Source: Burkholderiales bacterium
GTDB lineage: Bacteria > Pseudomonadota > Gammaproteobacteria > Burkholderiales > Burkholderiaceae_C
Direction: 5' to 3'
NCBI GenBank assembly: GCA_016191525.1
Contig: JACPOK010000039.1
Coordinates: forward strand, 62,001-126,000
Length of the DNA: 64,000 bases
Every line of letters begins with the position of its first letter. Position 1 is the stretch's first letter. Position numbers and translations under genes: made by a program. This document shows positions 15,232 to 23,239 of the stretch, in pieces. The notes under the pieces were generated by a model. That model was given only the letters and a program-made list of their open reading frames with translations, was not told the DNA's origin and searched no databases.

Positions 15232-16101
15232 GTGACCCAAAACACGGGAATGGGCGCCATCCTCAAGGCCCACGAATCAGAGATATTGCGCGACTGGATC
15301 GCGACCCAGCTGGCCGACACCAGCCTGCGCGAGCTGCTCAACGAAACCGAAGTCAACGAACAGTCCCGCAGCTTCCTGGAACTGTTTTCCAACGCGGTGC
15401 GCGTCAGCTACGACGAGGAGCTGGCCGGCCAGCACTGGGACGACGTGCGCGCCGCGCTGTCCAGCCTGTCCAAGAAGCGAGCCCTGGCGGGCTTCTCGCC
15501 GACCGAAACCGCGACCTTCGTCTTCTCGCTCAAGCAGCCCGTGTTCGCCGCGCTGCGCCGGGCCTTTGCCGCCGACGCGCAGCGCCTGAACGAGGAGACC
15601 TGGCTGTCATCCACCGTTCTGGACAAGCTGGGTATGGTGACGGTGGAAGCCTACCAGCGCAGCCGCGAGGAAGTGATCGTGCGCCAGCAGCAGGAACTGC
15701 TGGACCTCTCGACGCCCGTCATCAAGCTGTGGGACGGCATCGTCGCCGTACCGCTGATCGGCACGCTGGACAGCGAGCGCACGCAGGTCGTGATGGAAAA
15801 CCTGCTCGAAGGCATCGTGCAGCACGAGGCCACGGTGGCCATTGTCGACATCACCGGGGTGCCCACCGTGGACACGCTGGTGGCGCAGCATCTGCTCAAG
15901 ACCGTGGCCGCCACGCGCCTGCTGGGCGCCGAATGCATCATCAGCGGCATCCGCCCGCAGATCGCGCAGACCATCGTGCACCTGGGCGTGGACCTCACCA
16001 ACGTCACCACCAAATCCACGCTGGCCGATGCGCTGCGCGTGGCGCTGGACAAATGCGAACTGGCGGTCACGCGCAAGAAGGCCCTTACCCCCGGGAGCTG
16101 A
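15232..16101 (+). CDS. rsbR: Stressosome scaffold/sensor RsbR
   Basis: A 289-residue two-domain protein. Residues 1-150 are an all-helical RsbRD-type sensor domain (LKAHESEILRDWIATQL ... EEVIVRQQQELL). Residues about 160-280 are a STAS domain with the conserved DITGVPTVDT (206-215) and GIRPQIAQT motifs, the region phosphorylated by RsbT in Bacillus homologs. RsbR and RsbS build the large cytoplasmic stressosome that holds RsbT until stress. The GTG at 15232 has AAGGAA five bases upstream; an ATG at 15250 is an alternative. First gene of a tight operon. Confidence 0.88.
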   Translation: MTQNTGMGAILKAHESEILRDWIATQLADTSLRELLNETEVNEQSRSFLELFSNAVRVSYDEELAGQHWDDVRAALSSLSKKRALAGFSPTETATFVFSLKQPVFAALRRAFAADAQRLNEETWLSSTVLDKLGMVTVEAYQRSREEVIVRQQQELLDLSTPVIKLWDGIVAVPLIGTLDSERTQVVMENLLEGIVQHEATVAIVDITGVPTVDTLVAQHLLKTVAATRLLGAECIISGIRPQIAQTIVHLGVDLTNVTTKSTLADALRVALDKCELAVTRKKALTPGS

Positions 16102-16104
16102 CCC

Positions 16105-16488
16105 TTGGAAAAGATTCCGATCCTGAAGATGGGGGACTTCCTGCTGGTGACGATCCAGGTGGAGCTGCATGACCAGCTGGCGCTGGCGCTGCAGGACGAC
16201 CTGACCCAAAAGCTGGCGCGCTCGGGAACCCGCGGCGTACTGATAGACATCTCGGCGCTTGAAATCGTGGACTCGTTCATAGGGCGCTCGCTGGCTCACA
16301 TAGCGGGCATCGCGCGCATCATGGATGCCGCCACGGTGCTGGTCGGCATGCGCCCGGCAGTGGCCATCACGCTGGTCGAACTGGGCATGACCCTGAAGGG
16401 CGTGCGCACCGCGCTGAACATCGACAAGGGCATGCAGCTGCTGCGCGAAGCCGCGGGAGCGGCGGGAGCCGCGCCATCCCCGTCCTAG
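16105..16488 (+). CDS. rsbS: Stressosome protein RsbS (STAS domain)
   Basis: A 127-residue single STAS-domain protein. The N-terminus EKIPILKMGDFLLVTIQVEL and the motif EIVDSFIGR match Bacillus RsbS closely; Ser57 in VDSFI is the residue expected to be phosphorylated by RsbT, which would release the kinase. It starts at a TTG (16105) just after the rsbR stop, with GGGAG upstream. The C-terminal Ala/Gly/Pro-rich tail (about 112-127) is extra relative to the domain and overlaps the presumed beginning of rsbT. Confidence 0.88.
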   Translation: MEKIPILKMGDFLLVTIQVELHDQLALALQDDLTQKLARSGTRGVLIDISALEIVDSFIGRSLAHIAGIARIMDAATVLVGMRPAVAITLVELGMTLKGVRTALNIDKGMQLLREAAGAAGAAPSPS

Positions 16489-16886
16489 CCGCGCGCACCT
16501 TCGAGATCCGCTCGCAGGAAGACCTTGGCCACGCGCGCCGCGCAGTGCTGGAAGCGGCGACCCAGCTGGAATTCGCCGTCGTCGAACGGACCAAGCTGGT
16601 CACCGCCGCGAGCGAGCTGGGCCGCAACGCCCTCACCCACGGCAAGGGCGGCGCCATGGTCTTGACGCAGCTGTTCAAGGAAGGCCACACCGGGGTGCAG
16701 CTGGTCTTCGCGGATCAGGGACCCGGTATTGCCAACATCGAGCAGGCCATGACCGACGGTTTCAGCACCGCAAGAAGCATGGGCCTGGGCCTGGGCGGTG
16801 CCCGGCGGCTGGTTAGTGAATTTTCCCTGCAGTCGCAGCCGGGCCAGGGAACCACAGTGACGATCATCCAATGGAAAAGACGATAG
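16476..16886 (+). CDS. rsbT: Switch kinase RsbT (start codon non-canonical)
   Basis: A GHKL-type serine kinase of about 136 residues that phosphorylates RsbS/RsbR and then activates a downstream phosphatase. Motifs: ASELGRNALTHG (N-box), FADQGPGI (G1) and GLGLGGARRL (G2). Conserved family sequence begins at about 16497 (TFEIRSQEDLGHARRAV), yet no ATG, GTG, TTG or CTG lies in frame between 16401 and the GTG at 16545, which would delete the first strand and helix. The best start is ATC at 16476, eight bases after GGGAG and ten bases before the rsbS stop. Alternatives are a base-call error or a -1 frameshift from rsbS. The end overlaps the next gene by 16 bp. Confidence 0.8.
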   Translation: MPVLAARTFEIRSQEDLGHARRAVLEAATQLEFAVVERTKLVTAASELGRNALTHGKGGAMVLTQLFKEGHTGVQLVFADQGPGIANIEQAMTDGFSTARSMGLGLGGARRLVSEFSLQSQPGQGTTVTIIQWKRR

Positions 16887-17875
16887 AAGTCCACGAACAG
16901 AGCCAGGTCGGCGAGGTGCGCCGGGTGGTCGCGGCCATGGCCGCGACGCAAGGCCTGTCCGAGGCCGACATGGGCCGTGCCGCGCTGGTGGCGAGCGAGG
17001 CCTCCACCAACCTGGTGAAGTACGGCAAGCATGGCGTGGTCATCGTGAGCAGGGTCTCGCACGCGGGTGCGCGCGGCGTGCAGATCGTGGCCACCGACAA
17101 GGGCCCGGGCTTCGCCAACTTCCAGGCCTCGGCGCGTGACGGCCACTCCACCGGCGGCAGCCTGGGCATCGGCCTGAGCGTCATCATGCGGGCCTCGGAT
17201 GTGTTCGACGTCTTCACCGTGGAGGGCCAGGGCTCGGCTTTCCTCTCGCGGGTCCTGCCGCGCCCGGTCGCGGCAGCGCCGCCGGGCGGCGCGCTGGCCA
17301 TCGGCGTGCGCTCCACACCCATGCACGGAGAGGTGGAATGCGGTGACGCCTGGTCGGTCACGCAGGCCGGGCGCTGGCAGCGCTTGTGCGTGGTCGACGG
17401 GCTGGGCCACGGGCCGCTGGCGGCCCGGGCCGCCGCCGAAGCCCTGTCGGTGGTTGCCTCCGCCCCGTCGGCGGAGACGCCCGCCGACATCCTGGCGCGC
17501 GCCCACAAGGCGCTCAAGCCGACCCGGGGCGCCGTGATGGCCGTCGTGGCGATCGATACCGCCGCCGGCACCTTCAGCTTTTCCGGCATCGGCAACATCG
17601 CGGGCGTGCTGCACACGGGCGAGGAGTCGCAGCACCTGCTTTCGGTCGAGGGCGTGGTGGGCTACAACGTGCGCGCCATCAAGCAGCAGGAATATGCCTG
17701 GACGGCCGCATCCACCGTCATCCTCAGCAGCGACGGCCTGACCAACCGCCGCAGCCTGGCGAAGTACCCCGGCTTGCTGGCGCGCCACCCGGTCCTCATT
17801 GCCGCCGTGATGTACCGCGACTTCGCGCGCGACAGCGACGACGCCACCGTGCTGGTGGCCAAGGGGACCCGATGA
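16871..17875 (+). CDS. RsbX-like phosphatase with N-terminal GHKL ATPase domain
   Basis: A 334-residue protein. Residues 1-130 form an RsbW/RsbT-like HATPase domain (ASEASTNLVKYG as N-box, ATDKGPGFANF as G1, LGIGLSVIMRASD). Residues about 135-330 form a SpoIIE/PP2C-type phosphatase domain (CGDAWSV, VVDGLGHGPLAARAA, ILSSDGLTNR, DSDDATVLV, the usual metal-binding Asp positions). By analogy with RsbX it should dephosphorylate RsbS and RsbR and reset the stressosome. Fusion of both domains in one chain differs from single-domain Bacillus RsbX, but similar fusions are known in proteobacteria. Overlaps rsbT by 16 bp and the next gene by 4 bp (ATGA). Confidence 0.85.
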   Translation: MEKTIEVHEQSQVGEVRRVVAAMAATQGLSEADMGRAALVASEASTNLVKYGKHGVVIVSRVSHAGARGVQIVATDKGPGFANFQASARDGHSTGGSLGIGLSVIMRASDVFDVFTVEGQGSAFLSRVLPRPVAAAPPGGALAIGVRSTPMHGEVECGDAWSVTQAGRWQRLCVVDGLGHGPLAARAAAEALSVVASAPSAETPADILARAHKALKPTRGAVMAVVAIDTAAGTFSFSGIGNIAGVLHTGEESQHLLSVEGVVGYNVRAIKQQEYAWTAASTVILSSDGLTNRRSLAKYPGLLARHPVLIAAVMYRDFARDSDDATVLVAKGTR

Positions 17876-19242
17876 CCGAGCACATCCTCACCACCCGCGT
17901 CTCCGCCGCCGACATTGTTGTGCTGCGCAGCCGCACGCGCCAGGTCGGCGAGCTGTTCGGCCTGGATGTCATCCAGCTCACGCGCTTCATCACGGCGGTC
18001 TCGGAAATCGCCCGAAACACGATCCAGTACGCGGGCGAAGGCAGCGCCACTTTCCAGTTCGACGGTGGCGCCGGGCACGACCGGCCGCAACGGCTGCTGG
18101 TGCTGATGGCTGACAAGGGCCGGGGCATCGCCAACCTGCAGGCGGTGCTGGACGGGGCCCCGGACGCGAAGGGCAAGGTGCCCATGGGCATCGCGGGCAG
18201 CCGGCGGCTGGTGGATGAACTGCGGGTGGAGTGTCCCGCCGGCGGCGGCACGCTGGTCACCATCGCGATGGTGCTGCCCAGGCAGGTGGCCCGCCACACC
18301 CCGGCCGAAATCGCGTCGCGGGTGAAGCAGCTTGACCGCCGCAGGCCCAAGACGCCGGTGGAGGAGATGGAGCAGCAAAACCGGGAAATGCTCTTCACCC
18401 AGAACGAGCTGCGCCTGAAGCAGCTGGAACTGCAGCTGGCCGATGAGCGCAAGAACCAGTTCCTGTCCACGCTGGCGCATGAGCTGCGCAATCCGCTGGG
18501 CACGCTGCAGATGACGCTGCTGTTGCTGACGCGCAAGACCGGGCTGGGGCCGGCCGAACTTTCGCAGCGCTACGGCATCATGGCGCGGCAGGTGACCCAG
18601 ATCACCAGGCTGGTGGATGACCTGATGGACGTTTCGCGCGTGACCCACGGCAAGGTGGAATTGGACATGCAGCCCGCCGAGGTCAACGCGCTGGTCACGC
18701 AGGCGGTGGAAATGAGCGGGGCCGCCATCCAGGCGCGCCAGCAGGCGGTGGTGGTTCGGCTGAACAAGGACGAGTTGTGGATACGGGGCGACGACACGCG
18801 CCTGAAGCAGGTGCTTTGCAATCTGATCCAGAACGCCACGCGCTACACGCCTGAAAAGGGAAACATCACGGTGAGCGTGCGGCGCGAGAGCACCAATGCC
18901 GTGATTGAAGTGGCCGACGACGGCATCGGCATCGCGCCCGAGGTGCTGCCCACCGTGTTCGAACTGTTCGTGCAGGGCGGCCTTGCCAGCGGTGCCAACC
19001 AGGGCGGCCTGGGGGTGGGGCTGACGCTGGTGCAGCGCCTGACCCGCGACCACGGCGGCACGGTGGCGGCCGCCAGCGAGGGGCTGGGCAAAGGCAGCCG
19101 CTTCACCGTGACGCTGCCGCTGTCCTCAGCGCCGGTGGCGCGGCCGAACATCGCGGTGCTGGCGCCGCAGGCGCCCGCGCCGGCCCCGGATTCCAGAAGC
19201 GAATCGGCCGCCAGCCCGCACCAGCCGGGCGCCAGCAGCTAG
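17872..19242 (+). CDS. Hybrid RsbT-like ATPase / sensor histidine kinase
   Basis: A 456-residue soluble protein. Residues 1-135 resemble RsbT (SEIARNTIQYAG, ADKGRGIANL, MGIAGSRRLVDEL). About 160-195 is a Gln/Glu/Leu-rich coiled coil. A HisKA domain follows, with His203 in LAHELRNPLG. The HATPase_c domain has N-box NLIQNATRYTPEKG, G1 VADDGIGIAPE and G2 GGLGVGLTLVQ. A Pro/Ser-rich tail ends it. It has no membrane segment, so stress input probably comes from the stressosome. The start is set by the ATGA overlap with the phosphatase gene. A partner response regulator is not adjacent. Confidence 0.88.
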   Translation: MTEHILTTRVSAADIVVLRSRTRQVGELFGLDVIQLTRFITAVSEIARNTIQYAGEGSATFQFDGGAGHDRPQRLLVLMADKGRGIANLQAVLDGAPDAKGKVPMGIAGSRRLVDELRVECPAGGGTLVTIAMVLPRQVARHTPAEIASRVKQLDRRRPKTPVEEMEQQNREMLFTQNELRLKQLELQLADERKNQFLSTLAHELRNPLGTLQMTLLLLTRKTGLGPAELSQRYGIMARQVTQITRLVDDLMDVSRVTHGKVELDMQPAEVNALVTQAVEMSGAAIQARQQAVVVRLNKDELWIRGDDTRLKQVLCNLIQNATRYTPEKGNITVSVRRESTNAVIEVADDGIGIAPEVLPTVFELFVQGGLASGANQGGLGVGLTLVQRLTRDHGGTVAAASEGLGKGSRFTVTLPLSSAPVARPNIAVLAPQAPAPAPDSRSESAASPHQPGASS

Positions 19243-19247
19243 CTTTT

Positions 19248-20726
19248 TTATAGCGTGTGCCGATACTGGGCCAGCCGCACGCAGTTGTCGCAATGGCCGC
19301 AGCGCCCGGGATGCGAATCGTCCTGCATGGACTGCAGCAGCACTTCCCAGCGGCATTGCCCGGTCTGCGCGTAGAACACCATGCGCTCCAGCGTGTCCCG
19401 GTCCAGGTCGCGCTTGTCGCGGTAGGCGGTGGCCAGCCGTTCCAGCGCGGGCCCATCCAGTTCCCTGCGTGCGAGATGCAGGAAACCCTGCGCGTCCTGC
19501 ACGGCGACGCGCTGGCGGCGCAGCAGGCTCACGGCCACCTGCAACTTGCCGCGCGGGCGTCCCAGCCGCTCTTTCAGCAGGGGCAGTGTCCAGCCCGCGG
19601 CCTCGGGCGGCGGGTCCTTCAGCGCCTGGTACACGGCTTCCATGTCGGCCAGCGAGGGATAGCGCCCCGCCAGGAAAAACTGCTGCACCGCCTTGTCGCG
19701 GCGCAGGAACAGGAGCGTGCAGGCCGCGGCAAGTCCATCACGGCCGGCACGGCCGGCCTCCTGGTAGTACGCGTCCAGTCCCGCGGGCATCTGGTAGTGC
19801 ACGACAAAGCGGATGTCCGGCTTGTCGATGCCCAGCCCGAACGCGTTGGTGGCCACCATCACGCGTACCTCGCCGCCCATGAAAGCTTCCTGCGCCGCAT
19901 GGCGTTCGGCGGCCTTGAGCTTGCCGTGGTACAGGCCCACGGATTCATCCTTGCCCGCCAGGGCGGCATGCACTTGCTGGGCGGCTTTCACCGTGGCGCA
20001 GTAGATGAGGCCGCTGCCCCGCGCTTCATGCACCAGCGCCAGCACCCGCTCCAGCTTGTCCTCCTCGCGCGCCACCTGCTCCACGCGCAGCGAGAGATTG
20101 GCCCGGTAAGCGCCGGTATTGAGGATGCCCTGCGCCGGGATGCCCAGTTGCTGCGCCACATCACGCGTCACGTCGTCGGTGGCCGTGGCGGTGAGCGCCA
20201 GCACCGTGGGCGAACCCAGCTTCGCGCGGGCCGGCCCGATCTCCAGGAAGGCCGGGCGGAAATCGTGGCCCCAGTGCGAGATGCAGTGCGCCTCGTCCAC
20301 CACCAGCAAGGCGGTGGGGCGGCCCGACAGCAGTTCGATGAACGCGGGGTCGGCCAGCCGCTCCGGCGTGGCCATGACGATCAGGGCCGAGCCATCCTGC
20401 ACGGCAAGCCGCGCGGCCTCGGCCTCCGGCGCGTCCAGCGCGCTGTTGAACTGCACCGCGGCAATGCCCAGCGCCTGCAGCGCGTCGCACTGGTCCTTCA
20501 TCAGCGCGATCAGCGGCGACACCACCACCGTACGGCCCTTCACCAGCAGCGCTGGCAGCTGGTAGCACAGCGACTTGCCCGCGCCGGTGGGCATGATGGC
20601 CAGCGTGTTCTGGCCGGACAGCACGCGTTCCATCACCGGCTGCTGGCCCGGGCGCAGGTGCCGCAGCCCGAAATGTTTTTTCAGCGCGGCAGTGATGCGC
20701 GCCGCCGGGCGGGGTGCGGCCGCCAT
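19248..20726 (-). CDS. recQ: ATP-dependent DNA helicase RecQ (no HRDC domain)
   Basis: A 492-residue superfamily 2 3'-5' DNA helicase acting in recombination repair. Motifs: [10 protein letters not shown] (motif 0), [16 protein letters not shown] (I), [17 protein letters not shown] (II, DEAH), ALTATAT (III), [16 protein letters not shown] (V) and [12 protein letters not shown] (VI). The RecQ-C-terminal zinc region is present at the end (QCRWEVLL ... RCGHCDNC) and the protein stops there, so the HRDC domain and most of the winged helix seen in E. coli RecQ are missing or reduced. The ATG at 20726 lies 4 bp after the upstream acidic-protein gene. Confidence 0.92.
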   Translation of the reverse strand: MAAAPRPAARITAALKKHFGLRHLRPGQQPVMERVLSGQNTLAIMPTGAGKSLCYQLPALLVKGRTVVVSPLIALMKDQCDALQALGIAAVQFNSALDAPEAEAARLAVQDGSALIVMATPERLADPAFIELLSGRPTALLVVDEAHCISHWGHDFRPAFLEIGPARAKLGSPTVLALTATATDDVTRDVAQQLGIPAQGILNTGAYRANLSLRVEQVAREEDKLERVLALVHEARGSGLIYCATVKAAQQVHAALAGKDESVGLYHGKLKAAERHAAQEAFMGGEVRVMVATNAFGLGIDKPDIRFVVHYQMPAGLDAYYQEAGRAGRDGLAAACTLLFLRRDKAVQQFFLAGRYPSLADMEAVYQALKDPPPEAAGWTLPLLKERLGRPRGKLQVAVSLLRRQRVAVQDAQGFLHLARRELDGPALERLATAYRDKRDLDRDTLERMVFYAQTGQCRWEVLLQSMQDDSHPGRCGHCDNCVRLAQYRHTL

Positions 20727-20730
20727 CGCC

Positions 20731-21048
20731 TCAGGCGGCGTCTTCTTCGCTGTCCTCGTCGGTGTCCGCGGCCAGGTCGTCGCCCATGCGGTCCGATCCA
20801 TTGCGCCCGCCCACGCGGTCCACGCGGTCGGGCAGGATGTCGGCGCCCTCGCCGCTGTCGCGCGGGTCAGCCGAGGCGCGTTCACCGGTGCCTGAGCGGT
20901 CGCTGTCGCTATTGAGCTGGTCGGGGCCCAGCTCGCCCATCGCGTCGCTGCCGCTGTCGGAGCTGTCGCTGGGGCCCAGCAAATCGGCGCCCTTGCCGCT
21001 GGGTTGCACGGCGGCGCGTTCGCCGCCCATCAAGCTGCTTTTTGCCAT
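20731..21048 (-). CDS. Acidic Asp/Ser/Gly-rich protein upstream of recQ
   Basis: A 105-residue hydrophilic protein beginning [20 protein letters not shown] and then dominated by Asp, Ser, Gly and Glu ([17 protein letters not shown] ... EDSEEDAA at the end). It has no signal peptide, membrane segment or hydrophobic core, so it is probably largely disordered. I recall similar proteins in other Comamonadaceae, without a function. It lies 4 bp before recQ and is probably in the same transcript. The ATG at 21048 was chosen because the residues upstream of it are unlike the family. Confidence 0.65.
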   Translation of the reverse strand: MAKSSLMGGERAAVQPSGKGADLLGPSDSSDSGSDAMGELGPDQLNSDSDRSGTGERASADPRDSGEGADILPDRVDRVGGRNGSDRMGDDLAADTDEDSEEDAA

Positions 21049-21266
21049 GTCGTTGTCTTCCGGTTGGTTGGGTTGGCCCCAGTCTGGCGGGCGCGCGGCG
21101 CCTGTGCAGTCGGCCATGGCAGACCGCGTTTGTCAGCCACCATCCCGGCGCTGGGCAGACAGCGCGGCGGGGCGGCGGCCTACGCGCCGTTGCGGATTCG
21201 CCGCTCAGCCTTGCCGCGGCCGCAAAGTTACTGTCGGGGCTTCAACCCAACCACATGGAGATCGAC

Positions 21267-21341
21267 ATGGGCATTCTTCTCTGGCTTCTCGGCGTACCGC
21301 TCAGCCTCATCATCATCCTGAAGCTGTTCGGCGTTTTCTAG
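21267..21341 (+). CDS. 24-residue membrane microprotein
   Basis: A very short reading frame encodes a peptide that is almost a single hydrophobic helix: a Trp/Leu half (ILLWLLGVP), then an Ile/Leu half, one lysine (LKLFG) and a Phe terminus. GGAG lies six bases before the ATG at 21267. The in-frame ATG at 21255 would put that same GGAG inside the coding sequence. Similar 20-30-residue single-helix proteins are widespread in proteobacteria. It is followed 9 bp later by the convergent end of the RIO-like kinase gene. Confidence 0.55.
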   Translation: MGILLWLLGVPLSLIIILKLFGVF

Positions 21342-21350
21342 ACGCCTTTT

Positions 21351-22199
21351 TCAGGCGGCGGTCTGCATGCGCAGCCGCCGCGCCGCTTCTTCGGCCCGCG
21401 CGTCGTCGATCTCGCGGATCAGTCCGCCCACGTCCACCGCGCCGGCCTTGCGCTCGAAGCGCCCGGTCAGCGCCACGCCCGGCTGCAGCATGCCGCGCTG
21501 GTACAGGTCCCAGATCTCGCCTCCGTATTCGGTGGCCAGCAGTTCCGGCGCGAAGCCGCCGAAAAAGCCCCGCAGGTTCGCCACGTCGCGCAGCAGCATG
21601 CGCTGCGCATGGTTGTTGCCCGCCGCATCCACCGCCTGGGGCAAATCGATGATCACGGGGCCGTCCACGCTCAGCAGGATGTTGAATTCCGACAGGTCGC
21701 CATGCACCACGCCCGCGCACAGCATGCGCACCACCTGCTCCAGCAGCATGGCGTGGTGCGCGCGCGCGTCTTCGGGCGACAGCGTCACGTCGTTCAGGCG
21801 CGGCGCGGCATCGCCGTGCTCGTCGCACACCAGCTCCATCAGCAGCACGCCTTCATGAAAGTTGTAGGGCGTGGGCACGCGCACGCCGGCGGCGGCCAGG
21901 CGGTACAGGGCATCCACCTCGGCGCTTTGCCATGCGGCTTCCTGGGCCTGGCGGCCAAATTTCGTGCCCTTGGCCATGGCGCGGGCCTGCCGGCTGTTCT
22001 TAACCTTGCGGTTCTCGGTGTAGTCCACGGCCTGGCGGAAGCTGCGCTGCGTGGCTTCCTTGTAGATCTTCGCGCAGCGGGTTTCTTCCCCGCAGCGCAC
22101 CACATAGACCATGGCTTCCTTGCCGCTCATCAGCTGGCGCACCACGCTGTCGATGAGTCCTTCTTCTACTAGCGGGGCGAGCCGCGGCGGTGCTTTCAT
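21351..22199 (-). CDS. RIO-like serine kinase (PA4780 family)
   Basis: A 282-residue atypical protein kinase of the RIO1 class found in proteobacteria. Visible: GKEAMVYVVRCG (nucleotide-binding strand), CAKIYKEATQRSFRQ (catalytic Lys), MELVCDEHG (hinge), GVVHGDLSEFNILL (catalytic loop, Asp and Asn) and VIIDLPQAVD (metal-binding Asp). Its targets in bacteria are not known to me. The ATG at 22199 gives the family's usual N-terminus. It is divergent from the esterase gene at 22238. Confidence 0.88.
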   Translation of the reverse strand: MKAPPRLAPLVEEGLIDSVVRQLMSGKEAMVYVVRCGEETRCAKIYKEATQRSFRQAVDYTENRKVKNSRQARAMAKGTKFGRQAQEAAWQSAEVDALYRLAAAGVRVPTPYNFHEGVLLMELVCDEHGDAAPRLNDVTLSPEDARAHHAMLLEQVVRMLCAGVVHGDLSEFNILLSVDGPVIIDLPQAVDAAGNNHAQRMLLRDVANLRGFFGGFAPELLATEYGGEIWDLYQRGMLQPGVALTGRFERKAGAVDVGGLIREIDDARAEEAARRLRMQTAA

Positions 22200-22237
22200 C
22201 GGGCCATTTTGCGCCCTGCGTCCCGCACAATGGGCTG

Positions 22238-23239
22238 ATGGCACGAAGAACCCGCCTGTCGCCCTGGGCGAAGATGTTCGAGCGCAACCTGCGCACGCTG
22301 GCCCGCGGCACGGCGCGCGCCGGCAAGAGCGCGGCCGCGGCGCGCAAGCCGCCGCCTGGTGCCGGCGACTGGCTGGCCGGCGTGGTGATGGGCATGGCCG
22401 GTGCCCGGCGCTACCGCCTGTACCGCCCGCCCGGCGTGGCGTTCGGCGAGCGCCTGCCGCTGCTGGTGATGCTGCACGGCTGCGGCCAGGACGCCAAAAG
22501 CTTCGCGGCCAGCACTCGCATGAACCGCATCGCCGCGCGTGAGCGCTTCCTGGTGCTCTACCCCGAGCAGGACCGGCTGGCCAACGCGCAGGGCTGCTGG
22601 AACTGGTTCGACACGCAGTCGGGCCGCGCGGCGGCCGAGGCAGAGCTGATCATGAAGGCGGTGGACCAGGTGTGCATGCTGTACACGGCGGACCGCGAGC
22701 GTGTGGCCATCGCGGGCCTGTCGGCGGGCGCCAGCATGGCGGCCCTGCTGGTCACGCGGCACCCCGGCCGCTTCCGGGCGCTGGTGATGCACTCGGGCAT
22801 TCCGCCCGGCACCGCGCATTCGGGCGTGTCGGCGCTGGGCGCAATGCACGGCGTGCGCGCCACGCGGCCGCTACCCGCCACGGCCGAAAGCATGGCCGCC
22901 CACTGGCCGCCGCTGATGGTGATCCACGGCGGGGTGGACCGGGTGGTCTCCACCCACAACGGCCACGCCGCCGTCAAAGCCTGGGCCGAAGCGGCCGGTG
23001 CCCGCGCGGCCGGGGGCCGCAGCATCCAGCGCGGCGGCCGCTACCCGATGACCGTGACCGACTACAAGCGCAAGGCCGACACGGTGGCCACGCTGGTCGA
23101 AGTGGGCAAGCTGGGCCATGCATGGAGCGGCGGCGCCGCGAGCCAGCCCTACAGTGATGTGCAAGGCCCGGACGCGTCGCGCATGCTGTGGGCCTTCGCA
23201 GCCCGGCAGTTCCGCTCAGGCGGGCAGGATCACGCGTGA
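22238..23239 (+). CDS. PHB-depolymerase-family esterase
   Basis: A 333-residue alpha/beta hydrolase of the Esterase_phb family, to which extracellular polyhydroxybutyrate depolymerases and feruloyl/acetyl-xylan esterases belong. Motifs: VMLHGCGQDAKSFAAS (oxyanion), GLSAGASMAALL (nucleophile Ser), VIHGGVDRVV (acid) and LGHAWSGG (His). The N-terminus (ARRTRLSPWAKMFERNLRTL) is basic and not a classical signal peptide, so the enzyme may be intracellular. The ATG at 22238 is the first that fits. Its last 24 bp overlap the end of the convergent MEDS gene. Confidence 0.87.
   Translation: MARRTRLSPWAKMFERNLRTLARGTARAGKSAAAARKPPPGAGDWLAGVVMGMAGARRYRLYRPPGVAFGERLPLLVMLHGCGQDAKSFAASTRMNRIAARERFLVLYPEQDRLANAQGCWNWFDTQSGRAAAEAELIMKAVDQVCMLYTADRERVAIAGLSAGASMAALLVTRHPGRFRALVMHSGIPPGTAHSGVSALGAMHGVRATRPLPATAESMAAHWPPLMVIHGGVDRVVSTHNGHAAVKAWAEAAGARAAGGRSIQRGGRYPMTVTDYKRKADTVATLVEVGKLGHAWSGGAASQPYSDVQGPDASRMLWAFAARQFRSGGQDHA

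Noticed and set aside
16105..16886. rsbS and rsbT as a single protein joined by a -1 frameshift
   Set aside because: There is no clear slippery sequence before the rsbS stop, and separate RsbS and RsbT are the rule. It is kept only as an alternative to the ATC start.
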